Source of the DNA: Lachnospiraceae bacterium
GTDB lineage: Bacteria > Bacillota > Clostridia > Lachnospirales > Lachnospiraceae
Length of the DNA: 64,000 nucleotides
Assembly (NCBI GenBank): GCA_910573755.1
Contig: CAJTBO010000008.1
Span: 107,501-171,500, forward strand
Reading direction: 5' to 3'
Part shown: piece after piece, positions 44,454 through 52,242 of the stretch
How the letters are laid out: each line of letters opens with the position of its first letter
Position numbering within the stretch: position 1 is the first letter of the stretch
Program-made: the position numbers and the translations under genes
Notes under the pieces: generated by a model
What the model was told of the DNA's origin: nothing
The model's input: the letters and a program-made list of their open reading frames with translations, nothing else
Database searches by the model: none

Positions 44454-45212
44454 ATGGCAATTCCGGTAAAACTGGAGGTGTTTGAGGGACCGCTGGATCT
44501 CCTTTTGCACCTGATCGATAAAAATAAAATAGATATTTATGATATTCCGATCACGCTGATCACGGAGCAGTATCTGGAATATATCCGGCAGATGGAAACC
44601 GAAGACATGAATGTGATGAGCGAGTTTCTGGTAATGGCGGCAACGCTGCTGGACATCAAATGCAAAATGCTCCTTCCCGCGGAGGTGAACGAGGAGGGGG
44701 AGGCGGAAGATCCCAGGGCGGAACTGGTTCAGAAACTTCTGGAATACAAGATTTATAAGTATATGTCCTATGAACTGAAGGATCTGCATATGAGCGCGGG
44801 AAAAGCGTTTTACAGGGAGCCCCATCTGCCGAAGGAGATCGAGGAGTACAGGCCGCCCGTGAATTACGAGGAACTGGTGGGCGATGCCACGCTGGTCAGG
44901 TTAAACGAGATGTTCCGGTTTATGCTGAAAAGGCAGGAAGAGAAGATAGACCCTGTCAGAAGCAGTTTCGGAAAGATTGAAAAGGACGAGATTGATCTGG
45001 ACCGGAAGCAGGTTTATCTGCAGAATTACCTGTTAAAGCACAGATATTGTTCTTTCCGGGAACTTCTGGAAAAGCAGAACAGCAAGATGGAAGTCATTGT
45101 GACATTTTTGATTGTGCTGGAAATGATGAAGATTGGAAAGATCACGATTGAACAGGAGGATCTGTTCGGGGAGATACAGATCATAGTGAAGGAGGAACCT
45201 GTAATTTCATAA
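44454..45212 (+). CDS. scpA: Segregation and condensation protein A
   Basis: Kleisin subunit of the SMC-ScpAB condensin. The 252-residue protein has the family start IPVKLEVFEGPLDLLLHLID followed by NKIDIYDIPI, EFLVMAATLLDIKCKMLLP and a C-terminal winged helix (VTFLIVLEMMKIGKITIEQ). The stop overlaps the scpB ATG by one base (TAATG). Upstream, 44336-44359 contains a GATTGAAA / TTTCAATC inverted repeat of unknown role. Confidence 0.96.
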   Translation: MAIPVKLEVFEGPLDLLLHLIDKNKIDIYDIPITLITEQYLEYIRQMETEDMNVMSEFLVMAATLLDIKCKMLLPAEVNEEGEAEDPRAELVQKLLEYKIYKYMSYELKDLHMSAGKAFYREPHLPKEIEEYRPPVNYEELVGDATLVRLNEMFRFMLKRQEEKIDPVRSSFGKIEKDEIDLDRKQVYLQNYLLKHRYCSFRELLEKQNSKMEVIVTFLIVLEMMKIGKITIEQEDLFGEIQIIVKEEPVIS

Positions 45213-45847
45213 TGCAGGCTGCGTCAAAGGACAGGCTTGCAGGAATCACAGGAAAAGAAGAAAAGGAAGAGGATACAGTGGAGAGAGAAAAGGCAAAAGC
45301 AGTACTGGAGGCGATTTTGTTTACGCTGGGCGATTCCGTGGAGATCAGCCGTCTGGCGGAAGTGATCGAAGAAAATAAAAAGGTGACCAAAGAACTTTTG
45401 GAGGAGATGAAACAGTCCTACCGGGCAGAAGACAAAGGGATTGAACTGATCGAACTGGAGGATGCGGTGCAGCTTTGTACCAAAAACGAGATGTATGAAT
45501 ACCTGATAAAAATTGCCAGGACACCCAGAAAACATGTGCTTTCCGATACGATGCTGGAAACCCTCTCGATCATTGCCTATAAACAGCCGGTGACAAAGCT
45601 GGATATCGAAAGGATCCGCGGTGTAAGCTGTGATTTTGCGGTGAACAGGCTTCTGGAATACAATCTGATCCAGGAACTGGGCAGGCTGGATGCGCCGGGA
45701 CGCCCGATGCTGTTCGGGACAACAGAGCAGTTTTTGCGCAGTTTTGGCGTAAAGAGCCTGAGCGATCTGCCGGAGCTGAACCCTGTTCAGGTGGAGGAAT
45801 TCCGGGAACAGGCAGAGGCGGAGGCGCGCCAGACGGTGGATATTTAA
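45212..45847 (+). CDS. scpB: Segregation and condensation protein B
   Basis: Partner of ScpA in the SMC complex. The 211-residue protein carries two winged helices: AVLEAILFTLGDSVEISRLA and LSIIAYKQPVTKLDIERIRG followed by VSCDFAVNRLLE and LGRLDAPGRPMLFGTT. The ATG overlaps the scpA stop; the first 25 residues are not conserved, so a later start (GTG 45279) is possible. The last 27 bp including the stop are repeated 50 bp further on. Confidence 0.95.
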   Translation: MQAASKDRLAGITGKEEKEEDTVEREKAKAVLEAILFTLGDSVEISRLAEVIEENKKVTKELLEEMKQSYRAEDKGIELIELEDAVQLCTKNEMYEYLIKIARTPRKHVLSDTMLETLSIIAYKQPVTKLDIERIRGVSCDFAVNRLLEYNLIQELGRLDAPGRPMLFGTTEQFLRSFGVKSLSDLPELNPVQVEEFREQAEAEARQTVDI

Positions 45848-45897
45848 GGCTGACTTTAAGGCTGACAGTAGAAGCGCGTCAGACAGTGGATATTTAA
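45821..45897 (+). repeat. Duplicated scpB tail
   Basis: 45821-45847 (end of scpB with stop) recurs at 45871-45897 with three base changes, exactly 50 bp apart. Between them GGCTGACTTTAAGGCTGAC is itself a short duplication. It looks like a slippage product. Confidence 0.75.
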
Positions 45898-46003
45898 AAG
45901 AGCAGTAAATTGAGCCGAAAGGGAATCTGCCTGTGAGGTTTTTTGTCATGAACCCAAAATCAGCACCATATAATAACCATAAAGACAAACAGGAACGTGC
46001 TGA

Positions 46004-47353
46004 ATGAAAACGGGGAAGATTGCAGGAAAAAGAACAGGAAAAGCAGAAAGAATACAGATAGAAAACGGATCAGGAAAAACAGAAAAGACAGGTTTTGCGG
46101 GATGGCTGTGTATCGTGTTGGCGATCACCCTGCTGGCGGGGATCGCATTTGGGGAGACGGTGCAGGCAAAAGAGACAAACCTTGACTTATACGCCCGGGG
46201 AGCGGTGCTTATGGATGCCGATTCCGGGCGTGTTTTGTATGGAAAAGAAGAGGATGTGGCGCTGCCCATGGCGAGCACGACAAAGATCATGACCTGTATT
46301 CTGGCGCTGGAGCTGGGAAATCTTGAGGATGAGGTGGAAATCTCTTCCTATGCGGCGTCCCAGCCCCAGGTGCATCTGGGAGTATCGAAAGGGGACAGCT
46401 TTTATCTGAAGGATCTGCTGTATTCCTTGATGCTGGAGTCCCACAATGATTCCGCGGTGGCGATCGCGGAGCATATCGGCGGCTCTGTGGAGGGATTCGC
46501 GGAACTGATGAATGCCAAAGCGAAAGAGATCGGCTGTGAGGATACGCATTTTATTACACCGAACGGGCTGGATGCCGTGGAAGTGATAGACGGAACGGAA
46601 TGCCGGCATTCCACGACGGCAAGGGACCTTGCGCTGATCATGCGGTATTGCATTATGTTATCCCCGCAAAAAGAGGGTTTTCTGGACATCACCAGAACAG
46701 CAAACTATGGTTTTGCCAATCGGCAGGGAACACGCAGTTACAGTTGTTCAAACCACAACGCGTTTCTCGCCATGATGGATGGGGCGCTTTCCGGAAAAAC
46801 CGGATTCACCGGCGGAGCGGGATACTGTTATGTGGGAGCTTTAAGGAGGGACGACAGGACTTTTATCGTGGCTCTGCTTGCCTGCGGCTGGCCGAATCAC
46901 AAAACCTACAAATGGGTGGATACCAGAAAACTGATGGAATACGGTCTGGAAAACTATGAATATCAGAATATATATAAAGAAGTGGAACTGAAACCCGTGA
47001 AGATTCTGGAAGGGATACCGGAGATCGAGGGATATGATCCTTACGCGGATGTGACGGTGGAGCTTGAGATGCGGGAGAAAGAAGAAGGCGGGGGAGCAGA
47101 AAAAAATGCGGAGGAGGAAGAGGCGGAAGAATTGAACTTTTTGCTCTGTGCGGAGGATGAGGTCAGGATCGATGTGTCCTATACAGGGGAGATCAAAGCA
47201 CCGGTGAAGGCGGGAACGAAAGCAGGCATGGTGATATACAGGCTGAACGGAGAGCCGGTCAAAGAGTATGAACTGGTGGTGGAAAAAGATGTGGAGAGAA
47301 AGGGATGGCGCTATATGGGGAAGTATATATTGCAGGAATACATGCTGAGATAG
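46004..47353 (+). CDS. Serine D-Ala-D-Ala carboxypeptidase (DacB/DacF-like), copy 2
   Basis: A 449-residue peptidase S11 enzyme with a basic N-terminus and a signal/anchor helix (about 32-52), catalytic S91-T-T-K94, S146-H-N148 and K265-T-G267 motifs, and a C-terminal domain interrupted by a Glu-rich stretch (EEGGGAEKNAEEEEAEE, about 363-381). SxN is SHN, as in sporulation-type DacB/DacF enzymes. It is distinct from copy 1 (SGN). No sporulation genes are near, so its stage of action is open. Confidence 0.92.
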   Translation: MKTGKIAGKRTGKAERIQIENGSGKTEKTGFAGWLCIVLAITLLAGIAFGETVQAKETNLDLYARGAVLMDADSGRVLYGKEEDVALPMASTTKIMTCILALELGNLEDEVEISSYAASQPQVHLGVSKGDSFYLKDLLYSLMLESHNDSAVAIAEHIGGSVEGFAELMNAKAKEIGCEDTHFITPNGLDAVEVIDGTECRHSTTARDLALIMRYCIMLSPQKEGFLDITRTANYGFANRQGTRSYSCSNHNAFLAMMDGALSGKTGFTGGAGYCYVGALRRDDRTFIVALLACGWPNHKTYKWVDTRKLMEYGLENYEYQNIYKEVELKPVKILEGIPEIEGYDPYADVTVELEMREKEEGGGAEKNAEEEEAEELNFLLCAEDEVRIDVSYTGEIKAPVKAGTKAGMVIYRLNGEPVKEYELVVEKDVERKGWRYMGKYILQEYMLR

Positions 47354-47395
47354 AGTTACAAATTGTCAAAAAAGGTAAAAAATTGATAATATTTC

Positions 47396-47424
47396 TTGAC
47401 AGTTTTACAGGCGGGAGTTACAAT
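47396..47424 (+). promoter_or_regulatory. Strong promoter of the Ala-rich secreted protein gene
   Basis: TTGACA (47396-47401), 17-bp spacer, TACAAT (47419-47424). An imperfect inverted copy of the -35 region (AAATTGTCAA) lies 35 bp upstream. Confidence 0.75.
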
Positions 47425-47477
47425 CTATATGGGTGAAAGAACCGGATTATAATAACATCAAAGGAAGGGTGAAAGAG

Positions 47478-48107
47478 ATGAAAAAAATGAACATCTGGAA
47501 AAAACTCAGCGCTATGGCAGTTGTTTCTGCTTTACTGGTAAGTATGTGCGGTATAACTGCAGGCGCAACAGGTAAGGCGGCACTTGCAGAACAGCAGGCG
47601 ATCCTTGAGGCCAAGAGAGCGGCAACGGCAGCAGCACTTGCAGAGCAGCAGGCGATCATGGAGCGTAAGAGCGCAGAAGCAGAGGTAGCCCTGGCAGAGA
47701 AAGATGATATCCAGGAACGTAAAGATGCGGAAGCGGCAGCAGTACTTGCAGAGAAGATCGCGATTCTGGCAGCACAGGGTGGAAATGATGCTCTGACAGC
47801 AGAACAGCTTGCAACTTTAGAGCGCCTGACAGCGGAACAGCTTGCAGCACTGCAGGAGAAACTGGACATTCTGTCTCGTGAAGATGCGGAAGCAGCAGCA
47901 GTACTCGCAGAGAAGCTTGCGATCCTTGCAGCACAGGGCGATGACAGCGCACTGGCAGCAGAGCAGCTTGCAGTTATGGAACGTAAGAATGCAGATGCAA
48001 TCGCAGCACTTCAGGAGAAGGTTGCAATTCTGGAGCGTAAGCAGGCAGAAGCAGCAGCAGTGCTTGCAGAGAAAGAAGAAATCGCAGCTCGTAAAGCGGC
48101 AGAATAA
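47478..48107 (+). CDS. Secreted Ala/Glu-rich helical repeat protein
   Basis: A 209-residue protein with a clear signal peptide (MKKMNIWKK, hydrophobic core, cleavage near TAGATG, about 31). The mature part is built of helical repeats around EAAAVLAEKxAILAAQG and AEQLAxLER; a block of about 53 residues occurs twice (from about residue 82 and about 135). The absence of aromatic and almost all Cys residues and the strong promoter, ribosome binding site and terminator suggest an abundant extracytoplasmic coiled-coil protein. No family recognised, no anchor seen. Confidence 0.8.
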   Translation: MKKMNIWKKLSAMAVVSALLVSMCGITAGATGKAALAEQQAILEAKRAATAAALAEQQAIMERKSAEAEVALAEKDDIQERKDAEAAAVLAEKIAILAAQGGNDALTAEQLATLERLTAEQLAALQEKLDILSREDAEAAAVLAEKLAILAAQGDDSALAAEQLAVMERKNADAIAALQEKVAILERKQAEAAAVLAEKEEIAARKAAE

Positions 48108-48140
48108 TAAGTTTTTATAAAAATCAGAATAGTGTAGATC

Positions 48141-48177
48141 AAACAGCGTCGCTTTTCGGAGAGACGCTGTTTTTTTG
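48141..48177 (+). terminator. Rho-independent terminator
   Basis: AAACAGCGTC pairs with GACGCTGTTT across a 12-nt loop, followed by a T tract. Confidence 0.9.
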
Positions 48178-48197
48178 AAAAAAATTTGTTGTTTTTG

Positions 48198-48227
48198 TTG
48201 TGTTTTTTACAATACTTATGTTATACT
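48198..48227 (+). promoter_or_regulatory. Probable promoter of the decarboxylase operon
   Basis: TTGTGT (48198-48203), 18-bp T-rich spacer, TATACT (48222-48227), about 75 bp upstream of the first start codon. The spacer contains TTTACA as an alternative -35. Confidence 0.5.
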
Positions 48228-48304
48228 AATCGGGTATGCAACATGGGGGATTTCGGGCCCCTGACAAGGTAGTTATTATTTTTATTATAAATGGAGGAAC
48301 AAAT

Positions 48305-49732
48305 ATGGGCACTACTTCAAAAGCGAGCCAAAGAATTACAGCTTTGCTCGATGAAAACAGTTTCGTTGAAATTGGTGCGCTTGTAACAGCGAGAGCTACT
48401 GATTTTGATCTGAAACAGGCAGAGACTCCTTCTGATGGTGTTATCACCGGCTATGGAGTGATTGACGGTAATCTTGTATATGTTTACAGCCAGGATGTAT
48501 CCGTACTGAACGGTTCCGTGGGTGAAATGCATGCGAAGAAGATTACGAACCTCTATAATCTGGCAATGAAGACCGGCGCACCGGTGATCGGACTGATCGA
48601 TTCCGCCGGACTGAGATTACAGGAAGGCGCTGATGCGTTAAACGCATTCGGCGAGATCTATAGTAAACAGGTTATGGCAAGCGGCATGATTCCTCAGATC
48701 ACGGCGATCTTCGGAAACTGCGGCGGCGGTCTTGCGATTTTCCCGACACTGACGGATTTTACTTTTATGGAAAAATCGAAAGCGAAATTGTTTGTAAACT
48801 CACCCAATGCCATCGACGGTAATGAGATCGGCAGATGCGACACTTCCGCGGCGGCTTTCCAGAGCGGGGAAGCAGGTATTGTGGATGTTGTGGCAGAAGA
48901 GGGCGAGATCTATGCAAAGATCCGTGAACTGATCGGTTTCCTGCCGGCAAATTGTGATGATGAAGCTGTTGCGGACTGCACGGACGATCTGAACAGGGCT
49001 TCGGCAGAACTGGCAAACTGTGTCGGCGATACATCCATTGCACTGTCCCAGATCGCGGATGACGGCGTATTCTTTGAGACAAAAGCCGATTATGGCAAGA
49101 GCATGGTAACGGGCTTTATCAGATTAGACGGCATAACGGTGGGCTGTGTGGCTAACCGCACAGAGATTTATGATGAAGAAGGCAATGTTTCCGAGAAGTT
49201 CGATGCGGTTCTCTCTGCAAGGGGATGTGAGAAAGCGGCTTCTTTCGTGAAATTCTGTGATGCCTTTGAGATACCGGTACTGACGCTGACGAATGTGAAG
49301 GGCTATGCCGCGACAAAATGTGCCGAGAAGCGTATGGCGAAGGCGGTGGCTCAGATGACGGCGGCTTTTGCGCAGGCAACCGTACCGAAGGTAAATGTGA
49401 TCATCGGCCAGGCTTTCGGCAGCGCCTATGTTGCAATGAACTCCAAAGCGATCGGCGCTGACGTGACTTTCGCATGGCCTGCTGCGGAGATCGGCTCCAT
49501 GGATGCAAAACATGCGGCGCAGATCATGTACGACGGAAAAGGCGCTGATGTGATCGATGAAAAAGCGGCTGAGTACGCAAAGCTTCAGGCGAGCGTACAG
49601 GGCGCGGCGAGAAGAGGATATGTGGACAGCATTATTGAAGCGGCGGATACGAGAAAATATGTGATCGGCGCTCTGGAGATGCTTTATACAAAGAAAGAAG
49701 ACTGTCCGGACAAGAAACATGGAACAGTCTAG
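48305..49732 (+). CDS. mmdA: Acyl-CoA-type carboxyltransferase subunit (MmdA/12S-like)
   Basis: A 475-residue crotonase-fold carboxyltransferase that moves CO2 between an acyl-CoA (methylmalonyl- or malonyl-type) and carboxybiotin. Marks: VITGYGVIDGNLVYVYSQD, GAPVIGLIDSAGLRLQEGAD, the first oxyanion region FGNCGGGLAIFPTLTDF and VIIGQAFGSAYVAMNSKAIG with AWPAAEIGSMD. It is shorter and more divergent than classical MmdA (about 510), so the acyl-CoA substrate is uncertain. Start is the ATG 8 nt after GGAGG. First gene of a five-gene operon. Confidence 0.85.
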   Translation: MGTTSKASQRITALLDENSFVEIGALVTARATDFDLKQAETPSDGVITGYGVIDGNLVYVYSQDVSVLNGSVGEMHAKKITNLYNLAMKTGAPVIGLIDSAGLRLQEGADALNAFGEIYSKQVMASGMIPQITAIFGNCGGGLAIFPTLTDFTFMEKSKAKLFVNSPNAIDGNEIGRCDTSAAAFQSGEAGIVDVVAEEGEIYAKIRELIGFLPANCDDEAVADCTDDLNRASAELANCVGDTSIALSQIADDGVFFETKADYGKSMVTGFIRLDGITVGCVANRTEIYDEEGNVSEKFDAVLSARGCEKAASFVKFCDAFEIPVLTLTNVKGYAATKCAEKRMAKAVAQMTAAFAQATVPKVNVIIGQAFGSAYVAMNSKAIGADVTFAWPAAEIGSMDAKHAAQIMYDGKGADVIDEKAAEYAKLQASVQGAARRGYVDSIIEAADTRKYVIGALEMLYTKKEDCPDKKHGTV

Positions 49733-49748
49733 AAAGGATGCTTCATAT

Positions 49749-50516
49749 ATGAAAAAGAAACTTTTAATATGTCTTGCCATGCTTGTCTGCATCCTTGGTT
49801 TAACAGCCTGTGGTCAGGAGATGACAGAAAACAGTTTCACGACGAAAGATCAGGCAAAGCAGGCCGGTGAAGCTACTTGTGAACAGCTTGCAGCATTACA
49901 GCAGATGCTTGCGATGTATGGTGTGAGTATGTCCGAATATGTGGAAATGAGTGGCGGAAATCCGGAAGATGCGGCACTGGATATTGCGGCTATGAACAGC
50001 TGGATCGATGCTTCGGAAGAATTCGGCAGCTTCGTGTCTGTCCTCGGCGATGAGACGGAAGTGACGATCACGGAAGATAAGGCTGACATCAGAGTAAAGA
50101 TTCAGGGCGACAAGGTATATAAAGACAATAAACAGAGAACAGCGACTGTGGAGATCGTGGTGACGGAAAAGGGATATGAGAGTATTACCGTTTCTACAGA
50201 TTACGATATGAGCGAACTGATGACGAAGGCGGCTTTGAATACCCTGCTCGGCATGGGAACCGTATTTTTGGTGCTGATCCTGATCAGCCTTCTGATCTCC
50301 TGCTTTAATTTTATTCCGAAAATTCAGGAAAAGTTCCGGAAGAAACCCGTGCAGGCTGAGAGCACATCTGCGCCTGTTAAGGCAGAGCCGGCGGCAGCCG
50401 CAGTGGAAGAGACAGACGATACCGAACTGATCGCGGTCATCGCGGCGGCAATTGCGGCAAGCGAGGGAGCGGCGTCAGCAGACGGCTATGTGGTACGGTC
50501 CATTATCAGACGTTAA
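49749..50516 (+). CDS. OadG-family subunit with lipoprotein N-terminus
   Basis: A 255-residue protein with a lipoprotein signal (lipobox LTAC, Cys21), an extracytoplasmic domain of about 135 residues, one transmembrane helix (about 160-182, LGMGTVFLVLILISLLISCF) and a cytoplasmic tail ending in ELIAVIAAAIAASEGAASAD and VVRSIIRR. The helix and tail are those of the gamma subunit of Na+-pumping decarboxylases, which links the complex and binds zinc; the added lipoprotein domain is larger than in classical OadG (about 80-120 residues). It follows the carboxyltransferase by 16 bp. Confidence 0.82.
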   Translation: MKKKLLICLAMLVCILGLTACGQEMTENSFTTKDQAKQAGEATCEQLAALQQMLAMYGVSMSEYVEMSGGNPEDAALDIAAMNSWIDASEEFGSFVSVLGDETEVTITEDKADIRVKIQGDKVYKDNKQRTATVEIVVTEKGYESITVSTDYDMSELMTKAALNTLLGMGTVFLVLILISLLISCFNFIPKIQEKFRKKPVQAESTSAPVKAEPAAAAVEETDDTELIAVIAAAIAASEGAASADGYVVRSIIRR

Positions 50517-50580
50517 AACAGCCGAGTATGAAAATAAGAAAGAATAATTAAAATCACTCATAAATTCAGGAGGAAATAAC

Positions 50581-50946
50581 ATGAAAAATTATACAATTAC
50601 CGTAAACGGCAACGTATATGATGTAGTAGTAGAAGAAGGCGCTTCTTCAGGCGCAGCACCGAAAGCGGCTCCGGCGGCACCGAAGGCAGCACCGAAAGCG
50701 GCTCCCGCTGCAGCACCGAAGGCAGGCGCAGGCAGCGTGAAGATTGAAGCAGGCGCGGCAGGCAAGGTGTTCAAGCTGGAAGCAAGCGTAGGGCAGGCAG
50801 TGAAGAAAGGTGACGCTGTGGTCATTCTGGAAGCAATGAAAATGGAAATCCCTGTTGTTGCACCGCAGGACGGTACTGTTGCAAGCATCGATGTGGCTGT
50901 GGGCGATCCTGTTGAAGCGGGCGCACTGCTGGCAACATTAAACTAA
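50581..50946 (+). CDS. Biotin carboxyl carrier subunit
   Basis: A 121-residue protein: short N-terminal strand (NYTITVNGNVYDVVVEEG), an Ala/Pro/Lys-rich flexible linker (about 22-50) and a biotinyl domain with the EAMKME motif, K87 being the biotinylation site. It carries CO2 between the carboxyltransferases and the membrane pump. AGGAGG lies just upstream. This matches MmdC/OadA-C-terminal/1.3S-type carriers. Confidence 0.95.
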   Translation: MKNYTITVNGNVYDVVVEEGASSGAAPKAAPAAPKAAPKAAPAAAPKAGAGSVKIEAGAAGKVFKLEASVGQAVKKGDAVVILEAMKMEIPVVAPQDGTVASIDVAVGDPVEAGALLATLN

Positions 50947-50991
50947 AGCCGCAACAGCGCAGCAATGTAAAAAACAACAGGAGGTAAAGAA

Positions 50992-52143
50992 ATGGATTAT
51001 ATTGTGACTACACTGGAAAATCTGGTTCATCAGACAGCGTTCTTCAATTTAACCTGGGGAAACTATGTGATGATCGTTGTTGCCTGTGTATTTCTGTATC
51101 TTGCGATTGCCAAGGGCTTTGAACCATTACTTCTTACCCCGATCGCATTTGGTATGCTGCTGGTAAATATTTATCCGGATATTATGATGAGTATTGAAGA
51201 ATCAGCGAACGGAACCGGCGGCTTACTGTATTATTTCTATTTACTGGATGAATGGGCGATCATGCCTTCCCTGATCTTTATGGGCGTGGGCGCGATGACC
51301 GACTTTGGTCCGCTGATCGCCAATCCAAAAAGCTTTTTGTTAGGTGCGGCAGCACAGTTCGGTATCTTCATGGCTTATTTCGGAGCGATCTGGATGGGCT
51401 TCAACGACAAGGCTGCAGCGGCTATTTCCATCATCGGCGGTGCAGACGGCCCGACTTCCATTTTCCTTGCGGGAAAACTGGGGCAGACGGCTATCATGGG
51501 GCCGATCGCGGTGGCGGCATATTCCTATATGTCTCTGGTGCCGATCATCCAGCCGCCCATTATGAAACTGTTTACAACCAAAGAAGAGCGTCAGATCAAG
51601 ATGGCGCAGCTTCGTCCGGTTTCCAAACTGGAAAAGATCTTATTCCCGATCATCGTTACGATCGTGGTATGTATGATCCTTCCCACAACAGCTCCCCTGG
51701 TTGGTATGCTGATGCTGGGTAACCTGTTCCGTGAGTCAGGCGTGGTAAGACAGCTCCAGGAGACGGCTTCCAACGCGCTGATGTATATCGTTGTTATCCT
51801 GCTCGGTACTTCCGTGGGCGCGACCACTTCCGCGGAGGCATTCCTGAACTGGGATACGATCAAGATCGTTATCCTCGGCCTGGTGGCATTCGCTTTCGGT
51901 ACGGCAGCTGGCGTACTTTTCGGAAAGCTGATGTGCAAGATCACCCACGGCAAGGTAAATCCGCTGATCGGTTCAGCGGGCGTGTCTGCAGTGCCTATGG
52001 CGGCGAGGGTTTCCCAGAAGGTAGGCGCGGAGGAAGATCCTACGAACTTCCTGCTGATGCATGCAATGGGGCCTAACGTTGCCGGTGTTATCGGTACGGC
52101 GGTCGCAGCCGGAACCTTTATGGCTATTTTCGGTGTCTTTTAA
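50992..52143 (+). CDS. oadB: Na+-transporting decarboxylase beta subunit (OadB/MmdB)
   Basis: A 383-residue integral membrane protein that decarboxylates carboxybiotin and exports Na+. Signature segments: GVGAMTDFGPLIANPKSFLLG, IIGGADGPTSIFLAGKL (conserved GGADGPT with the key Asp), IQPPIMKLFTT, and the C-terminal GSAGVSAVPMAARVSQKVG with MHAMGPNVAGVIGTAVAAG. About nine to eleven helices. AGGAGG upstream. This subunit makes the operon a primary sodium pump. Confidence 0.95.
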   Translation: MDYIVTTLENLVHQTAFFNLTWGNYVMIVVACVFLYLAIAKGFEPLLLTPIAFGMLLVNIYPDIMMSIEESANGTGGLLYYFYLLDEWAIMPSLIFMGVGAMTDFGPLIANPKSFLLGAAAQFGIFMAYFGAIWMGFNDKAAAAISIIGGADGPTSIFLAGKLGQTAIMGPIAVAAYSYMSLVPIIQPPIMKLFTTKEERQIKMAQLRPVSKLEKILFPIIVTIVVCMILPTTAPLVGMLMLGNLFRESGVVRQLQETASNALMYIVVILLGTSVGATTSAEAFLNWDTIKIVILGLVAFAFGTAAGVLFGKLMCKITHGKVNPLIGSAGVSAVPMAARVSQKVGAEEDPTNFLLMHAMGPNVAGVIGTAVAAGTFMAIFGVF

Positions 52144-52242
52144 GCTTGTGCATAAGATACAGTGTGCATAGCGCGGCGAAATAAGCCGGAAGGACTATGA
52201 ATGCACAATCTATTTAGCAAAAAAATAAATGGAGGAAATAAA

